Positions 9,851 through 20,987 are shown, counted from the stretch's first letter. The stretch is 33,496 nucleotides of DNA from Actinidia chinensis (GCA_009663005.1 VIGQ01001169.1:20001-53496), one strand, 5' to 3'. Program-made: numbers and translations. The notes: generated by a model not told the origin, from the letters alone.

Positions 9851-11565
9851 TGACCGGCCGATTCGTCCGATTTTTTAATTATAACTATGCTGGCTTAACG
9901 TTGGGTCAAATCTGACAAAAGGTTTTGACTATGCTAAAAGTTGACATCCTCCTTTTTCTACATCTATGTGAATGTGGTCCAATATTCAATATTTCACCCA
10001 TGAGATCCAATATTCATATTCATATTTTCAATTAAGGAGTTTACGAAAAAGGAGCAAAATTAAGAGTGCTTGGACTTAAGCCTCCTTTGTGAAGGGAATA
10101 TGGGTGTTGGAATTTTTTGGTGCTTCTGTACCAATACTTGAAATTTTATATAATTCTAAATATGTTTTGGTATGTGAATTTTTCACACAATAGCCCTATT
10201 CTAGAAACATAACCGACACTCTAAACGGGAGCTGCTATGCCACGTGTATATTCGAAATGTGCCACGCAAAGTACCACTTGACATTATTGCCCTCAGATTC
10301 ATTACAACACCTTGACCGGTCAGTCAAGGTTCCTTGTCAATTCCTCGTCGCTCTCTCCTCTCTTTCCACCGTTCTCCATCTTCTACATATCTAACTTCTC
10401 TCTCCTATTAAAGAGAAATCTATCCACAAAATTTGACCCAATCCTTTTTCTCTCAGTCTACTGATTTTACACATACTCTTGTAGAAGCGTCGTGACTGGC
10501 GAAACTCTTCTCTTCCCTTTTCCCTTCTTTCTTTAAATTTTTATTCAACTCTGTTTCTCTACGAGCTATGCCTTATTCATCATGGCATATATCACGAGAT
10601 GTATCTACATATATAGGGCGGACCGAGATCGGATTCTGTAAATCATGTAAAATTATAGAATAGCGAGGGATTGTATACGATTACCGAAGTCCCCCCACGG
10701 CTGTTGATTGGTTCAGTTTTGTTGTTGGTGTCGTATATAGCAGTTTTTATTTTAATAGATATCTTTCTCTTGTGTCATATCCGTTCTAATTTAATTATTT
10801 CGATTTACTTCATTACAGTAAATCTACTAAACTAGATAATAACCTTTGAGATAAACGTAAGAATGAGTTCTTGCTAGATGTCCGCGCTTGATAAGCAATA
10901 TTAGGGGGAAAAATGGGAGCGAAATCGTAAGATAAAAGGTGATATAGGAAGGAAACGAGAGCGAGAGAGAGAGTTTGTCATAAGGAAAAAGCTGATTGGA
11001 CAAGAAAGAGACTAGAGAAAATTACCAAAGTAAGGCAGTTGGAAAATAAGTGCAAGGTGCGTGGCACATACTGACTTCTTCTGTGGAATTAGCACCACCT
11101 TGACTCTTTTTCTGAACTACAATGATTTTTATAGGGAAGTGTATTCTACACTTCTAAAATTATTTTTTTGCATTCTAAATTTTATAAAAATAGGAGTGTA
11201 AAAATCAATTTTTAAAGTGTAAAAATTATTTTTTTTTTTATATTAATTGATTTTCTTTCTGATTGCTCGCCTAACACTTGTTTTGGTTTTTATTAGAGGC
11301 GAGACTAACGTTTGATGGAGTATTTGATGCATTTTGTGGCGTAGGGTGGCTCTTGGCCTCCAAAATATTTAGAAATTTCTTCTAATATGCTTTCATTTTA
11401 AAAAAATGGTAACTACTATACAAGGGATGGGATGTGTTAATAACAAAAACTTTGTATTGATAATTTAGAAAAGTTTATAATATCGTACATGTACATTTAG
11501 ATATGTAAAAAAAATATACATTAACTATCGCCTAGGAGTGATACTTAGCAAGACGTTACATGAGG
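9851..11565. other. Intergenic; G-box and CT-rich leader, no ORF
   Basis: No ORF of useful length occurs. At 10239 there is GCCACGTGTA, a CACGTG G-box (10241-10246), followed by a strongly CT-rich tract (10335-10420, CTCTCTCCTCTCTTTCC) of the kind seen in plant 5' leaders, and TATATAGG near 10612. GA repeats occur near 10955-10975. At 11134-11235 a small A+T-rich piece has AGTGTA / TACACT words near both ends and could be a MITE. Nothing coding follows, so a lost or non-coding gene is only a possibility. Confidence 0.3.
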
Positions 11566-13165
11566 CAAATTACACAAATCTCCCCTGTGGTTTATAAAAT
11601 ATACAAAGATTCTCTCCCCTAAATTTTTTGAAATTACACTGAATTTAGTCAATTTTGTCGGCTTAACACCGAGTGCTTTGTTTTACAATTATGTCCTTTC
11701 AATAGAAAATTGACACATCCCTTTCAATGCATCACACTAGATAAAGTTTTATTTTTATTTTTTTGGTAAAAATTTATAAAGAAAAACTATAATAATCCAA
11801 AATTAAGTTGAATTTTACTTTTTAAAAAAAAAACAAAATTCTTTCTACTCTTTCAATTCCCTAATCAAGACAAATTAAAAAATAATAAAAAGATAAAAAA
11901 AAGTTTACTAAATACAAAAAAAATATATGAAAATTTTCATGACTTTTTTAAAATATTTTTTTAGTTCTTGTGACGTGAGAAATATAAAAAAAATAAAAAA
12001 ATAATTAAAGTTTAAAAAAAAAAAGTATGCTAAGATAAAAAAAATATATTCATCAAGTAAAAATTTGTTTTTAAATTATTGCTCTTCTAGGGAGAAAAAA
12101 AAGTATGAATCTTTTATCAATCGGAGAAAAAAATCCCTAAAAACTAAAAAATCACAAATTGAATTAACTAAAAAGAACAATGCGCCTCACAAAGGCAATG
12201 AAAATTGGTCCATCATTTTTTTATTATAATAGATTTTTTTAAGAAGAACCCAACTTTGTGTGTATCTATCTATCTATATTTCCAATTACCTATCCATAAA
12301 TATTATATATACTTATATTTATTGACTCCTATTTATTTTGGACATAATCATACCTTTCAATTGTTAGTATATATGTTATAATTCAATTATTGAGATTATT
12401 AAGACCTTACACTTTTTTAGTAATATAGCAACCTCGTACTTTGTATGATTATATATTTTTTTTAAAATTCTATATCATAAGCCATAAGGCCAATTCAAAA
12501 TTAGCGCATGATTTATTAAAATATTTTTTTTATTCATAAGGATACCATTTTAAAAGATAAATAGATATATGCCTATTTAACTATACATGTATGTTGTGCA
12601 TATTAAACTTTAGGGGAATGATTTTTACAATTTTTTTTTTACTAAAACTCTTCATTTTGTATCTTTATTATGTAAATTTTAAGTAAATACCTAAACTAAC
12701 CCTCCCCACAAAAGGAATAAATAAAAGTTCAATAATATGGGGAGAGGCAATATTAATAATTGACAAAAGTTTAAGGGTATTATTATAATATTGTATTATA
12801 AAGATAAAAGTGGAATGCATTTTGGTAAAAAAGTGAAGTGCAAAATAATCACCCAAAATTTATTAATTTCTACTAATTATGATGTTTAAATTCTATTAAT
12901 TCTATTTTATGTAATTTTTTCAGGGGAGCTCTGTGTAATTTTAGAGAGAAGCATTAAGGGAATAGAGAAAAGGCATTATTGGCATTAATATATATAATTG
13001 GCCAACATTAGAATACTATGTTACTGTCTTTAAGATTGAACTACGGAGGGAGGTAATTGTATTATGTCAGATCAGTCGCGGAAGTGGTAGCGTACTTTTC
13101 TGAAATTGCAAGGGAGGTCTGTATATAAAAAAACTATAAGGGAAGTCTGTGTAATTTTTCCTAAA
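11566..13165. mobile_element. TIR-bounded element, probably MULE-like
   Basis: The left end AAATTACACAAATCTCCCCT (from 11567), continuing GTGGTTTATAAAATATACA, is mirrored by the right end. There, TGTATATAAAAAAACTATAAG then GGAAGTCTGTGTAATTTTT (about 13120-13160) reads in reverse complement as AAATTACACAGACTTCCC. Such AAATTACACAGACCTCCCC ends are frequent in plant genomes. I see no transposase; the interior is A+T-rich and holds only a 62-codon minus-strand ORF (12668-12856). I could not find a convincing target duplication, so the edges are approximate. The last 870 bp also belong to the tandemly duplicated unit described below. Confidence 0.4.
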
Positions 13166-13234
13166 TTAATTTATACAATGGCCCTCCTATAAATTTTTAA
13201 TTTTTTTTTATCATTTATGTCCCAAGCATTTATA

Positions 13235-13235
13235 C

Positions 13236-13274
<39 letters not shown>
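13235..13274. repeat. (AT)n microsatellite
   Basis: An almost pure AT dinucleotide tract lies directly against the start of the inserted LTR-like block. Unit B has only ATATAATATA at the matching place, so the tract expanded in unit A or was lengthened by insertion into it. Confidence 0.8.
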
Positions 13275-13279
<5 letters not shown>

Positions 13280-14825
13280 ATAAAAAAAAAAAATAAATAT
13301 ATAATTGATTTTGATTATTAGACTTGTAAATCTTAAACTTGATTAAATTTATTGTGAAAAATGTATTAAGGAATGCTAAAAACAAATTCATATTTATTTA
13401 ATCACTTGATTAACTCAAAACAACCTTGCACAAGTTGTTTTAAAATTAAACATACATGCATACATTATAAACATCTTTAGACTTTTTGAAATAAATTATT
13501 TGACTATCTTATATCCTTGAAATAAATAAATTGAACACAAATTAATTTACACTTGATCTAATGATATTCATAACTTTTTAAAAGTCATAATCAAAGTTAT
13601 TATGCAAATGAAACTTGTAAAAGTTTCATTATCACTTAAACTCATTTTGGATAGTTAACGACATTAGTTTTTAAAGAATACAGTGAAAAACTGAAACTAG
13701 GGTCACCAAGTTCGTTCGACCGAAGTTGAAGTACCTCAACCAAAATAGAACTGAGCCTCAAACAAATGAACTAAATGCTCATTCAAAAAACAAAGCAACA
13801 ACAACCGAAGTTGAGTTCGGTCGACCGAAGTTTAAGAATCACAACGAAAAAGACTTTGCTCAAATAAGTAAAATAAGTGATCATTGAAAAATAATGCAAC
13901 AAACAAAACCGATGGTGACATTCAGTCGACCGAAATTTATCAAAATCTCTATCAAGTTAAGATTTGGGTCAACCGAGGTAACTGAACATCTAAATGAGAA
14001 TAGAGCGGATCACTGAAAAAACATAGCAATGTCGACCGAATGTCAACGCGGTCGAACTCGAAGTTTGACAACACGCTCAACTACAGTTGTAGACCTTAGA
14101 AATGAAAATCAACGCTCACTTGAAGAACAGAGCAACCTCGCCCAAAGTTGAAGTTCGGTTGATCAAAATTTAAAAACTTTGATCCTGCAAGTCCAACTCA
14201 AGATCCAATGGTTGAGATTCAATCAGAACGGCTAGATCAAAAGTATTTAATGCAGTAACGGCTTTTTTCAAGTTTGGGTTTATAAATTCAATCCTTGAGG
14301 TTGTTGAGAAAACATTAAAATACCATAAAACTCATATACACTTGTATTCATACCGTTATCCCTGTGATTATTTATTGCGAATTTGATTGTCAAGATCAAA
14401 GAGAGCAAGATCACTTTAGAAAAAAAACTTCATTGTACTCATCTTTCGTCTAGAGTTTGGTGAATTTTAGTTATTACAACAATAACTTGTTTTAAGAGGA
14501 TCACTAAGAGTGATTGTAAAAATTTCAAGAGAGGGATTCTTTTAGAGACTAGAAGTGTTCTAGTAATTGTAGATGTTGTCAAGCACCCGCAATCTTAAAG
14601 ATAGTGAATATCTAAGGAGAAGGTTGAAGGGTAGACGTAGGCTAATATTTGCCAAATCACTATAAATCGTTTGCACACTTTTCTCTCTTCTATTTAATTG
14701 CTTATATACTTGTTTAGACTAGAGTGCATAGTTTAATCTACCTTTGACATAAATTTTTAATTGGTCATTAATTCTAAAATCCTATTCACATCACAATTCA
14801 CACCCCTCATAATTTACTTTTTAGC
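13275..14825 (+). mobile_element. Copia-type LTR block, probably solo LTR
   Basis: The block starts TGTTGATAAAAA at 13275. Its right half has the organisation of long plant copia (SIRE/Maximus-like) LTRs: GTTTATAAATTCAATCC, a TCAAGCACCCGCAATCTTAA motif, GTAGACGTAGGCTAATATTTGCC with CACTATAAATCG, and TTCACACCCCTCA close to the right end. No gag or pol lies next to it and no partner LTR is found in the window, which suggests recombination to a solo LTR. Comparison with the unoccupied site in unit B (near 22490) sets the right edge at about 14825. The target duplication cannot be resolved because the site is AT repeat. Confidence 0.55.
13700..14175. repeat. Five degenerate 105-117-bp repeats
   Basis: A core TCGACCGAAGTT recurs at 13716, 13821, 13926, 14042 and (decayed) 14159, that is, at steps of 105, 105, 116 and 117 bp. 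Each unit also has an A+T-rich CATTGAAAAAACAAAGCAACA-like stretch before the core. The array lies in the left half of the LTR block, where U3 enhancer-type repeats would be expected; that role is inferred. Confidence 0.6.
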
Positions 14826-14928
14826 TAAAATATATATGATGATTCCCAAATATTCACGCATAATATAAAACCGGCAATTTGATTTGTGATTTGATCAATT
14901 TGTAAAAGTTGAGTATTTTTTATGTTTC

Positions 14929-15648
14929 TATGGGGTGGTAAGTTTTGAGAGGTGAGAGGAAGAAATTAATGCAGCCCCCGCCGTGGGCTCTTGACGGCGT
15001 TAGTAGCTTGCAACACTGACATAGTGGATCGGCCGCCGGAGCTATTTCTAGAAAACAGCTATCAGATAATCAAGTTAGAAGACGAGAATGTAGAGAGAGT
15101 AGAGAGAGAAAAGCTAATATATGTTTCACCACCAAAGGTTGCATTCATTTTTAGAGAAACAAAGGCTAGATTTATATGGTACTACTCGAGGTGTGCCTTG
15201 ACGCACTAGTTGTCTTATCATTAGATAAGTTACGGCTCGACACGTATCATATGCCCGACTGCTGTATCAGCGAGTAGGCGACTGATCCAGCCATGCTCCT
15301 AGGGCCTGGTTGGTAGCCTATCATCATGCTATCGACGTCTCCACCTGGCGTGGGGCGGTTGAAGAAACTTGACTGTAAGTCCCCCTTCTGTCTCTTACAT
15401 CCTTCAGGATTGTCGCCGGTCGTTGCCCCTCGTCTAAGCTCTAGCGCGATTATTCTTTTGAGCTTGCTAAAATAGATGACAACTTAGAGGTAACGATGGT
15501 CTTAGCTCGAACTGTGCTTTTCTTTAGTAGTATCTGTACTAAGGTCCGGTGTGGAGGACTTCCACGCTGCTCCATAGCGATAGTTCGACGGAGATCTCTA
15601 ACCCTAGCAAAGACTAGATTCCGTATTCGTATATTTTTTCCCCTTATA
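14929..15648 (+). repeat. 5' LTR of the 6-kb element
   Basis: It matches 20247-20987 along its length. Shared words include GAGAGGTGAGAGGAAG, AGAAACAAAGGCT, TTTATATGGTAC, GGCCTGGTTG/CGCCTGGTTG, GGTCGTTGCCCCTC, GAGCTTGC and TATATTTTTTC. The end bases are TATGGGG...CCTTATA. The usual TG...CA is therefore altered. Many small indels separate the copies. Confidence 0.8.
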
Positions 15649-16595
15649 ATTGTCCCTCAAGTCGCATGAGCTGGGTCGATGCTCGTCGAGGTCATGTTGA
15701 ACTACCGTGTTCGTTGTCTTTGAGCTTTGCGCTTGGTCGGCACTCAGATGCATTCTAGTTGTCTTTCTTCTATCTAAGTTTATCATGTCACCATAATGTT
15801 TTGAGGCACACATCCAAGAACGTTCGAGTACTAGTGCCGAGGTCCCCCACTTGCCCTTAGGGCTCATTTGGTATGGACGCACAATTGGGTGGTTGCCACG
15901 TGCTCGTGTCCTATAGGTTTCGAGAGGCGGTTATTGGAGCGTGATCCTACCGTCCACTTGGACACGTTCTTGCTTCCTTCTTGCCTTTTCACCTTCCTTA
16001 TTAAGGTCTATTTCTCTTCCTTCTCCCAATACTGTGTATCGAACCTTCGAGAGCGTTTTAGAGAAAGAAAGAGCATTCATTCGTCTACTACTACCATCCG
16101 AACACTTGTTTAACCACCGTTCTAGTTCCTGGCGTCTAATTTTTGACCTTTACATCGTTGGTTTCCTTTTGAGTTTAGCTTTGGTAAGTTTCTTCTTCAT
16201 TTCCTTTCTGCGACTTGTATGCTTTTTTCATGATCTGGACTCGATTCCTTGTCTGCATTTCTATGCTTAGAGTTTGCTTTGCATCTGTGTTTCCATGCTT
16301 GAGTTTCTGTATCTGCCTTGAATTTTTTTGCTAGTTTGTTGTTGAATCTCAAGTTTCTAACCTTAGCTTGTTTGCCATTGTTGGAGTTTTGTGTTCCATG
16401 AACTGGGTCACCCTTGGCCTTTTCCCTCTCAAACATATGGGTTCGGGCTGCCCTATAGGATCAGTGGCCTAAGGGTTTTGCCCCCAGGCCCTTTTATTGC
16501 CTTGATGGGTTCGAGACAGTAAGAGGGACTAATAGCTGTCTCTCAAAAGTAAGTAGCCTTATCTCGTCACAATTACCTGTATTAGCTTGTTCTAA
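15649..16595 (+). other. Leader region of the 6-kb element
   Basis: There is no ORF with a recognised motif. It contains GTTGCCACGTG near 15890, a CT-rich stretch (15965-16030), and a block near 16436-16540 with TTCGGGCTGCCCTATAGG and GCCCCCAGGCCC. Two potential 5' splice sites (GGTAAGTTT, 16180; AAGTAAGTAG, 16546) suggest the leader may be spliced, but no partner acceptor is certain. Confidence 0.35.
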
Positions 16596-18960
16596 TTGTC
16601 TTACTTCTATTTTCAAAATATGGAGTTGAACCACGTTTGGCTGCTGATTCATGACGACGAAACTTTGAACAAGTTTAGAGTTAACCACAACATTCCCGTG
16701 AATGTTCAAATAGAGCATTCCAGGCCAAAAAAGGATGCCAATCTGGTAGAGGGTCATGAGGACCGCATCCCGATTCGTATTTGGTTGATCCATCAAGCCG
16801 GGCTCAGTCCCAATCAGCTTGATACTGAAGGAAGTGATGGCACATTGCCACATCACCTTCATGCAGGTGTCCATCAATTTTGCCCAAAACGTGCTCGCGG
16901 TGGACACGTTGATGCGTCAGATGAAGCTCCCCTTCAGTGTCGAAGACCTGTTGCACGTCTATACCATAGTACAACCAAAGAAGGAGTCAAACCCACTCTT
17001 CTTGAAAGGTAAATAGTCATATTAAGTCTCATGAATTTCCTCCAACCACAAACGAGATTGGTCATTGACAACCCAAATAAAGACTTGTTCCTCGATGTGT
17101 TTGTTTGGATTTCAGGAAATTAGGAGTTTCGGGCTAGGGACGATGGTCTCCGGTCATTCCCGAGGTATAACGGCCATTTTCCCGACAATAAGTGTTTTCT
17201 TTGCTGACCACTTGTGAAGTTTCTTATGTTGATATTGATACTTTTTTTGGTTGCTGTGAAGATTTTAATAACAATTTAAACGTCGTCCAAGGGGTGCAAT
17301 AAGGCCATTCAAGCCATCAACAACAAACAGGCTTCGAGGAAGGTAGTCGATCTTCTATGTACGAGCCGATTTATCATCACGTGATTCCACATAAGGATAA
17401 AGAGCTTAGCAGGATCAGGCTTCCTCCCCTACACATCAAGGGATGGCTCCGTTGTGTGACGCCTTCAGCTCAAAATTGTCTAGAGCCGAGCTCAATGCGA
17501 ATATTCCCGTCGCCAGTTCAAGGGTGGGAAGAGGGCGTCCCCTCAAGCTCATCGAGCTACACTTTTTCAAATTTCTCAGATAGCGAGGAGAAGAAAGGAG
17601 ATGAGGTCATCAGCCATCTCATGCTAAATAGAAGGCGAAATCGAGTGATTCCCATGGTTGAGCCCGAAGTTCCGGCACTGCCTATCTCTATTTCGAGATC
17701 AGACAACGAACTTGTGGGAGATGTCGAGATAGTCCATTCTTTCAGGGAAGCCTAACGATTCTGACGCGAGCTTGGAAGAGACTAACATGGTGAGGGTCAG
17801 GACCTTGGGCCAAAAGAAGACAGCACTAGCTACCGACCCTCCCATTGTAATATATCTGCCCCATCAGCCAAGTGCCCTTACCAACCATTGATCCAATCTT
17901 GGCACTGGATGTTGCGGGCATGGGGGTTGGACTGATCTCACTGGAGGCCCCGCTCCTTAGCAAACACAAGGGGAAGGAGCTCACAGCGGCCCATCCAAAA
18001 AGTCCAAGAAGAAGGCAAGAGAAATGAGCTCAACCTTCCTTCCCTCTTCGAGTGCGAATGCCGAGTTGTGGAAACCCGAGTTCTCCATTATTGAGCTCAG
18101 CAAATCGGTAATGGTGGCTTACACTACAAGGATCATGATACCAGCTTAGCCCTTGCACAAGCAGCCATGCTACCAAAGGATGTTGTTGACCTCACGAAGG
18201 AGAGCTCAAAGGAAACTAGGGGTCTACTAGTGATGCAACAAGTCCAGGTAAGTGTCTTGAACTCAAGTACTTCTTAATTTACTCTTTCAACCTTTTAGTA
18301 CTTTTTAACATTTTCCTATATTTATTTTACAGAGTCTCCAAAGAGCGACTGCCATCGCAGAGCAAATGAAAGAGCAATCCTCCAAGATCAAAAGGTCCAA
18401 GAAGAAGATAAGATATCTGGAGAAACAGGCCAAGCTTGACTTTAAGGCTGCTGACAAGGCCAAATTGGAGCTCCCTGCTATCGAGCGGGAGAGAGATGCC
18501 AGATATGCTGCCATCGTCGAAGCTCGGGGGGAAGTGCTCCCATCTAGGGGTAGCTGGACAAGGCTCAAGGATAACTAGAGGAGCTTGAGAAGGTTGCGTG
18601 CAGTCTAGTCTTCGAACGGGTGTACAATTGGGGAATCGACTGAGTTGGCGACAACTATGACAAGCAGCTGTCCAATCTTCGCCACAACATCTTCTAAGAG
18701 GGTTGGCTTGCTTTCTTGAAGAAGTTCGGCATTCCCCCTAAGCATCCTACTTGGAATGCGTTTCCCTCCATAGTCAAGCCAATGGACCCACCTCAAGCCT
18801 ATTCTCCCTTGTGCTGCCTAATTTCAATGAAAGATGATGGATGATGAGGTAGACGAGGTCCCAGAGAAAGTCCCTGAGGTGGTCGGTAAGTTGGGCCAAG
18901 AGCGGTAGCAGTAGTAGTGGATGACATAACCGCGACATAGGACAGAATAGTAGCATCAAA
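16596..18960 (+). pseudogene. Spliced LARD-type ORF with coiled coil
   Basis: I do not recognise an established family, but the pieces read as one protein in consistent order. IRIWLIHQAGLSPNQL runs into LKEVMAHCHITFMQVSINFA (16770-16880). Then come LLHVYTIVQPKKESNPLF (16945-17005), RLVIDNPNKDLFLDVFVW with GLRSFPRYNGHFPDN (17050-17195), a serine-rich acidic segment (17530-17620) and a lysine/glutamate coiled coil (18360-18500). The C-terminal domain has VFERVYNWGID, EGWLAFLKKFGIPPKHP and an acidic tail (18605-18880). Intron 18248-18332 (GTAAGT...TTTTACAG, 85 bp) joins ...MQQVQ to SLQRATAIAEQ in frame. It probably is a gag-like or mobile-domain protein of the non-autonomous element. Several frameshifts and one Trp-to-stop near 17121 break it. 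Confidence 0.55.
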
Positions 18961-19127
18961 CGTGACGCAACTGTTGATGAGACCTCTCCGAACTTGTCCC
19001 TAATTTATAATAATTTGTCTTGTACTAAACAATCTTTCGGATGCTTTGTAATGAATGGATTTTCTTTCTATAGCTCGTTTGCATGAGATTTGCATGATTC
19101 AATTCATTTTTTGTTCATTGACTAAGT

Positions 19128-19890
19128 GCACTTAGGCATCTTCGAGGAACAGAACTCGAAACGTGCGTAGAGCTCGATTAACTCTTCTCGTAAGAATTTT
19201 TGTCCAATATACTTAGCAAACCACATGGGGCAAAGCTCGGAGCTCTCATAGAGCTTAGCTAGCACTTCCCTAAATTTTGTCAAGTATATTTTGCAACTCT
19301 CGTGAGACAAAGCTCGGAGCTCTCATGGAACTTAGCTAACTCTTTCTCAAATCTTGCTAAGTATACTTGGGCAACATCCATGGGACAGACCTCGGAGCTC
19401 ACATAGAGTTCGGCTAGTACTTCCTTGAAATTTTTGCCAAGTATACTCAGTAGCTCTCGGGGGACAAAGCTCGAAGCTCCTCCAGAGCTCGGCTAACTCT
19501 TTCCAAATCTTTGTTACGTATACTTGGGCGACTTCCGTGGACAGTAGCTTGGAGCTCGCATAGAACTCGGCTAGCACTTCCCTAAAACTTTGCCAAGTAT
19601 ACTTGGCAACTCTCATAGGAAAGATCTCGAAACTCTCATAGAGCTCAGTTAACTCTTTTTCAAATCTTTGCTAAGTATACTTGGTAACATCCGAGGGACA
19701 GAGCTCGGCTAACACTTCTTGAAATTTTGCCATGTATACTTGGCAACTCTCATGGGACAGAGCTTGGAGTTCTCCTAGAGCTTGGATCTCGCACTTGGCT
19801 AGCGCTTCCTTGAAATTTTGCCAAGTATACTTGGCAACTCTTGTAGGACAGTGCTCGATTAACTCTTTCCCAAAATTTTGGTTAGTGCAT
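19128..19890. repeat. About ten 78-bp tandem repeats, two monomer types
   Basis: The palindrome AAGTATACTT (or a close variant) marks each unit at 19205, 19282, 19359, 19439, 19516, 19595, 19673, 19732, 19822 and about 19883. Most steps are 77-80 bp, with shorter or longer ones (59, 90, 61) at the right end. Two monomers tend to alternate: one ends TAACTCTTTCTCAAATCTTGC and the other TAGCACTTCCTTGAAATTTTG, giving a higher-order unit near 156 bp. GAGCTC words form extra short inverted repeats in each monomer. The unit length equals 26 codons, and the minus strand stays open with a periodic motif (YTWQKF, REVLAELY, SELCP), seen in ORFs 19122-19310 and 19347-19616. Confidence 0.75.
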
Positions 19891-20136
19891 TTATGTGCAA
19901 ACCTAATGGGACACGCAGTGTGGGCGTTGCCACGTGTCTGACTCCTATGGTTGTGTACGACAGTTAGCCTGCGAAACGTCGCACTCCAGGTGCACTCTCT
20001 GCCACTTCAGATGCCTTTCCCTTTCCATAGCGTTCACCGTTCTTCTGTTTTAATGACGGTTTGTTGACCTTCTTTATTAATGTTAGTCCGTTCACCTTTC
20101 CCATTAATGGTGGTCCATTTACCTTCCTTCCACCAC

Positions 20137-20144
20137 TATAAATT
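20137..20144 (+). promoter_or_regulatory. TATA-box-like TATAAATT before 3' LTR
   Basis: TATAAATT occurs in CCACCACTATAAATTCAAAAG, preceded by a pyrimidine-rich region and a CCACGTGTC G-box-like word at 19930. It lies in the interior, about 110 bp before the 3' LTR, rather than inside the LTR where the element's promoter is expected. Function is inferred only from the motif. Confidence 0.3.
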
Positions 20145-20246
20145 CAAAAGACCCTATGTTGTTTTTTTTGCATCTCAAAACTTTTTGATTTTTTTTGAGT
20201 TTGCCCTTGTCCCCTAGGACTGGAGTCATTGGTCTTAGAGTTCTAA

Positions 20247-20987
20247 TATTGGTGTGGTGAGTTTAAGAGGTGAGAGGAAGACAACTTGAGGATAGACACC
20301 TGTGGTGGCTCTATGGCGGCTTAGGTAGCTGCAACCTACAAGGTTCTAGCTGCAACATTGAAACAATGAGATCAGCAGACGAAGTTGTTTTTGGAAAATG
20401 GCTTTCATCCCAACAGGGCAGTTAGAAGACCAGAGAATGTAAGGAGAGATAATATCTATTCTACAGGCCAAAATTTGTGTACCTTTTAAAGAAACAAAGG
20501 CTGTATTTATATGGTACAGCTCGGCGCATACCTTGACGCGGTAGCTGTCTTGTCACTAGACAGACTACGGCTCGATGCGTGTTCGTACGCGCCGACTGTT
20601 ATGCTCACGATTAGGCAGTTGACCTAGCCATTGCTCCTAGCGCCTGGTTGATACCTTGTCATTATGCTGCCAATGTCACTATCCGCATGTGGGGGCTGTC
20701 AAAGAAACTTTGACATGAAAGTCACCTTCTCTCCCCTAACATCCTTTGGGATTGTCACCGGTCGTTGCCCCTCATCCAAGCTCTAACATGGTTATTCTTC
20801 CGAGCTTGCAAAATAGCAAAGGCTCGAGGGTAACGATGACCTTAGCTCAGACAATACTTATCTTCGGTAGTGTCTGCACCGGCTCCAGCGTGAAATGACT
20901 TTCCGAGCTTGCTTCATAGTGATAGCTCAGCGAAGATCTCTACCCAAGCAATGCCAGATTATGTCTTTATATATTTTTTCTCTTACA
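20247..20987 (+). repeat. 3' LTR of the 6-kb element
   Basis: This LTR starts TATTGGTGTGGTGAG and ends CTCTTACA, then the GTTTC target duplication. It is about 20 bp longer than the 5' copy, with many single-base indels. Divergence from the 5' copy is high enough by eye to argue for an old insertion or poor base calling. Confidence 0.8.

Larger units (their letters stand above)
14929..20987 (+). mobile_element. 6.06-kb non-autonomous LTR retrotransposon
   Basis: Two long direct repeats (LTRs of about 720 and 741 bp) flank a 4.6-kb interior. The 5-bp target duplication GTTTC lies at 14924-14928 and 20988-20992. Unit B of the surrounding duplication shows the site without insertion (ATGTTTTGCAATTATAA near 22591), which confirms both edges. 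I recognise no protease, integrase or reverse transcriptase inside. Instead there is a split ORF for a coiled-coil protein and a 78-bp tandem array. That is the design of a large retrotransposon derivative (LARD), which depends on enzymes from other elements. The primer-binding site after the 5' LTR is not a clear tRNA-Met match. Confidence 0.8.

Noticed and set aside
16494..16907. 137-codon minus-strand ORF
   Set aside because: It overlaps the plus-strand ORF of the 6-kb element, whose motifs continue consistently before and after; the minus frame shows none.
18305..18568. 87-codon minus-strand ORF
   Set aside because: Antisense of the coiled-coil exon; Leu/Ser/Ala-rich only because the plus strand codes Lys/Glu/Ala.
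19128..19890. CRISPR array
   Set aside because: The regular repeats have no unique spacers; whole 78-bp monomers repeat and the context is a plant retroelement.
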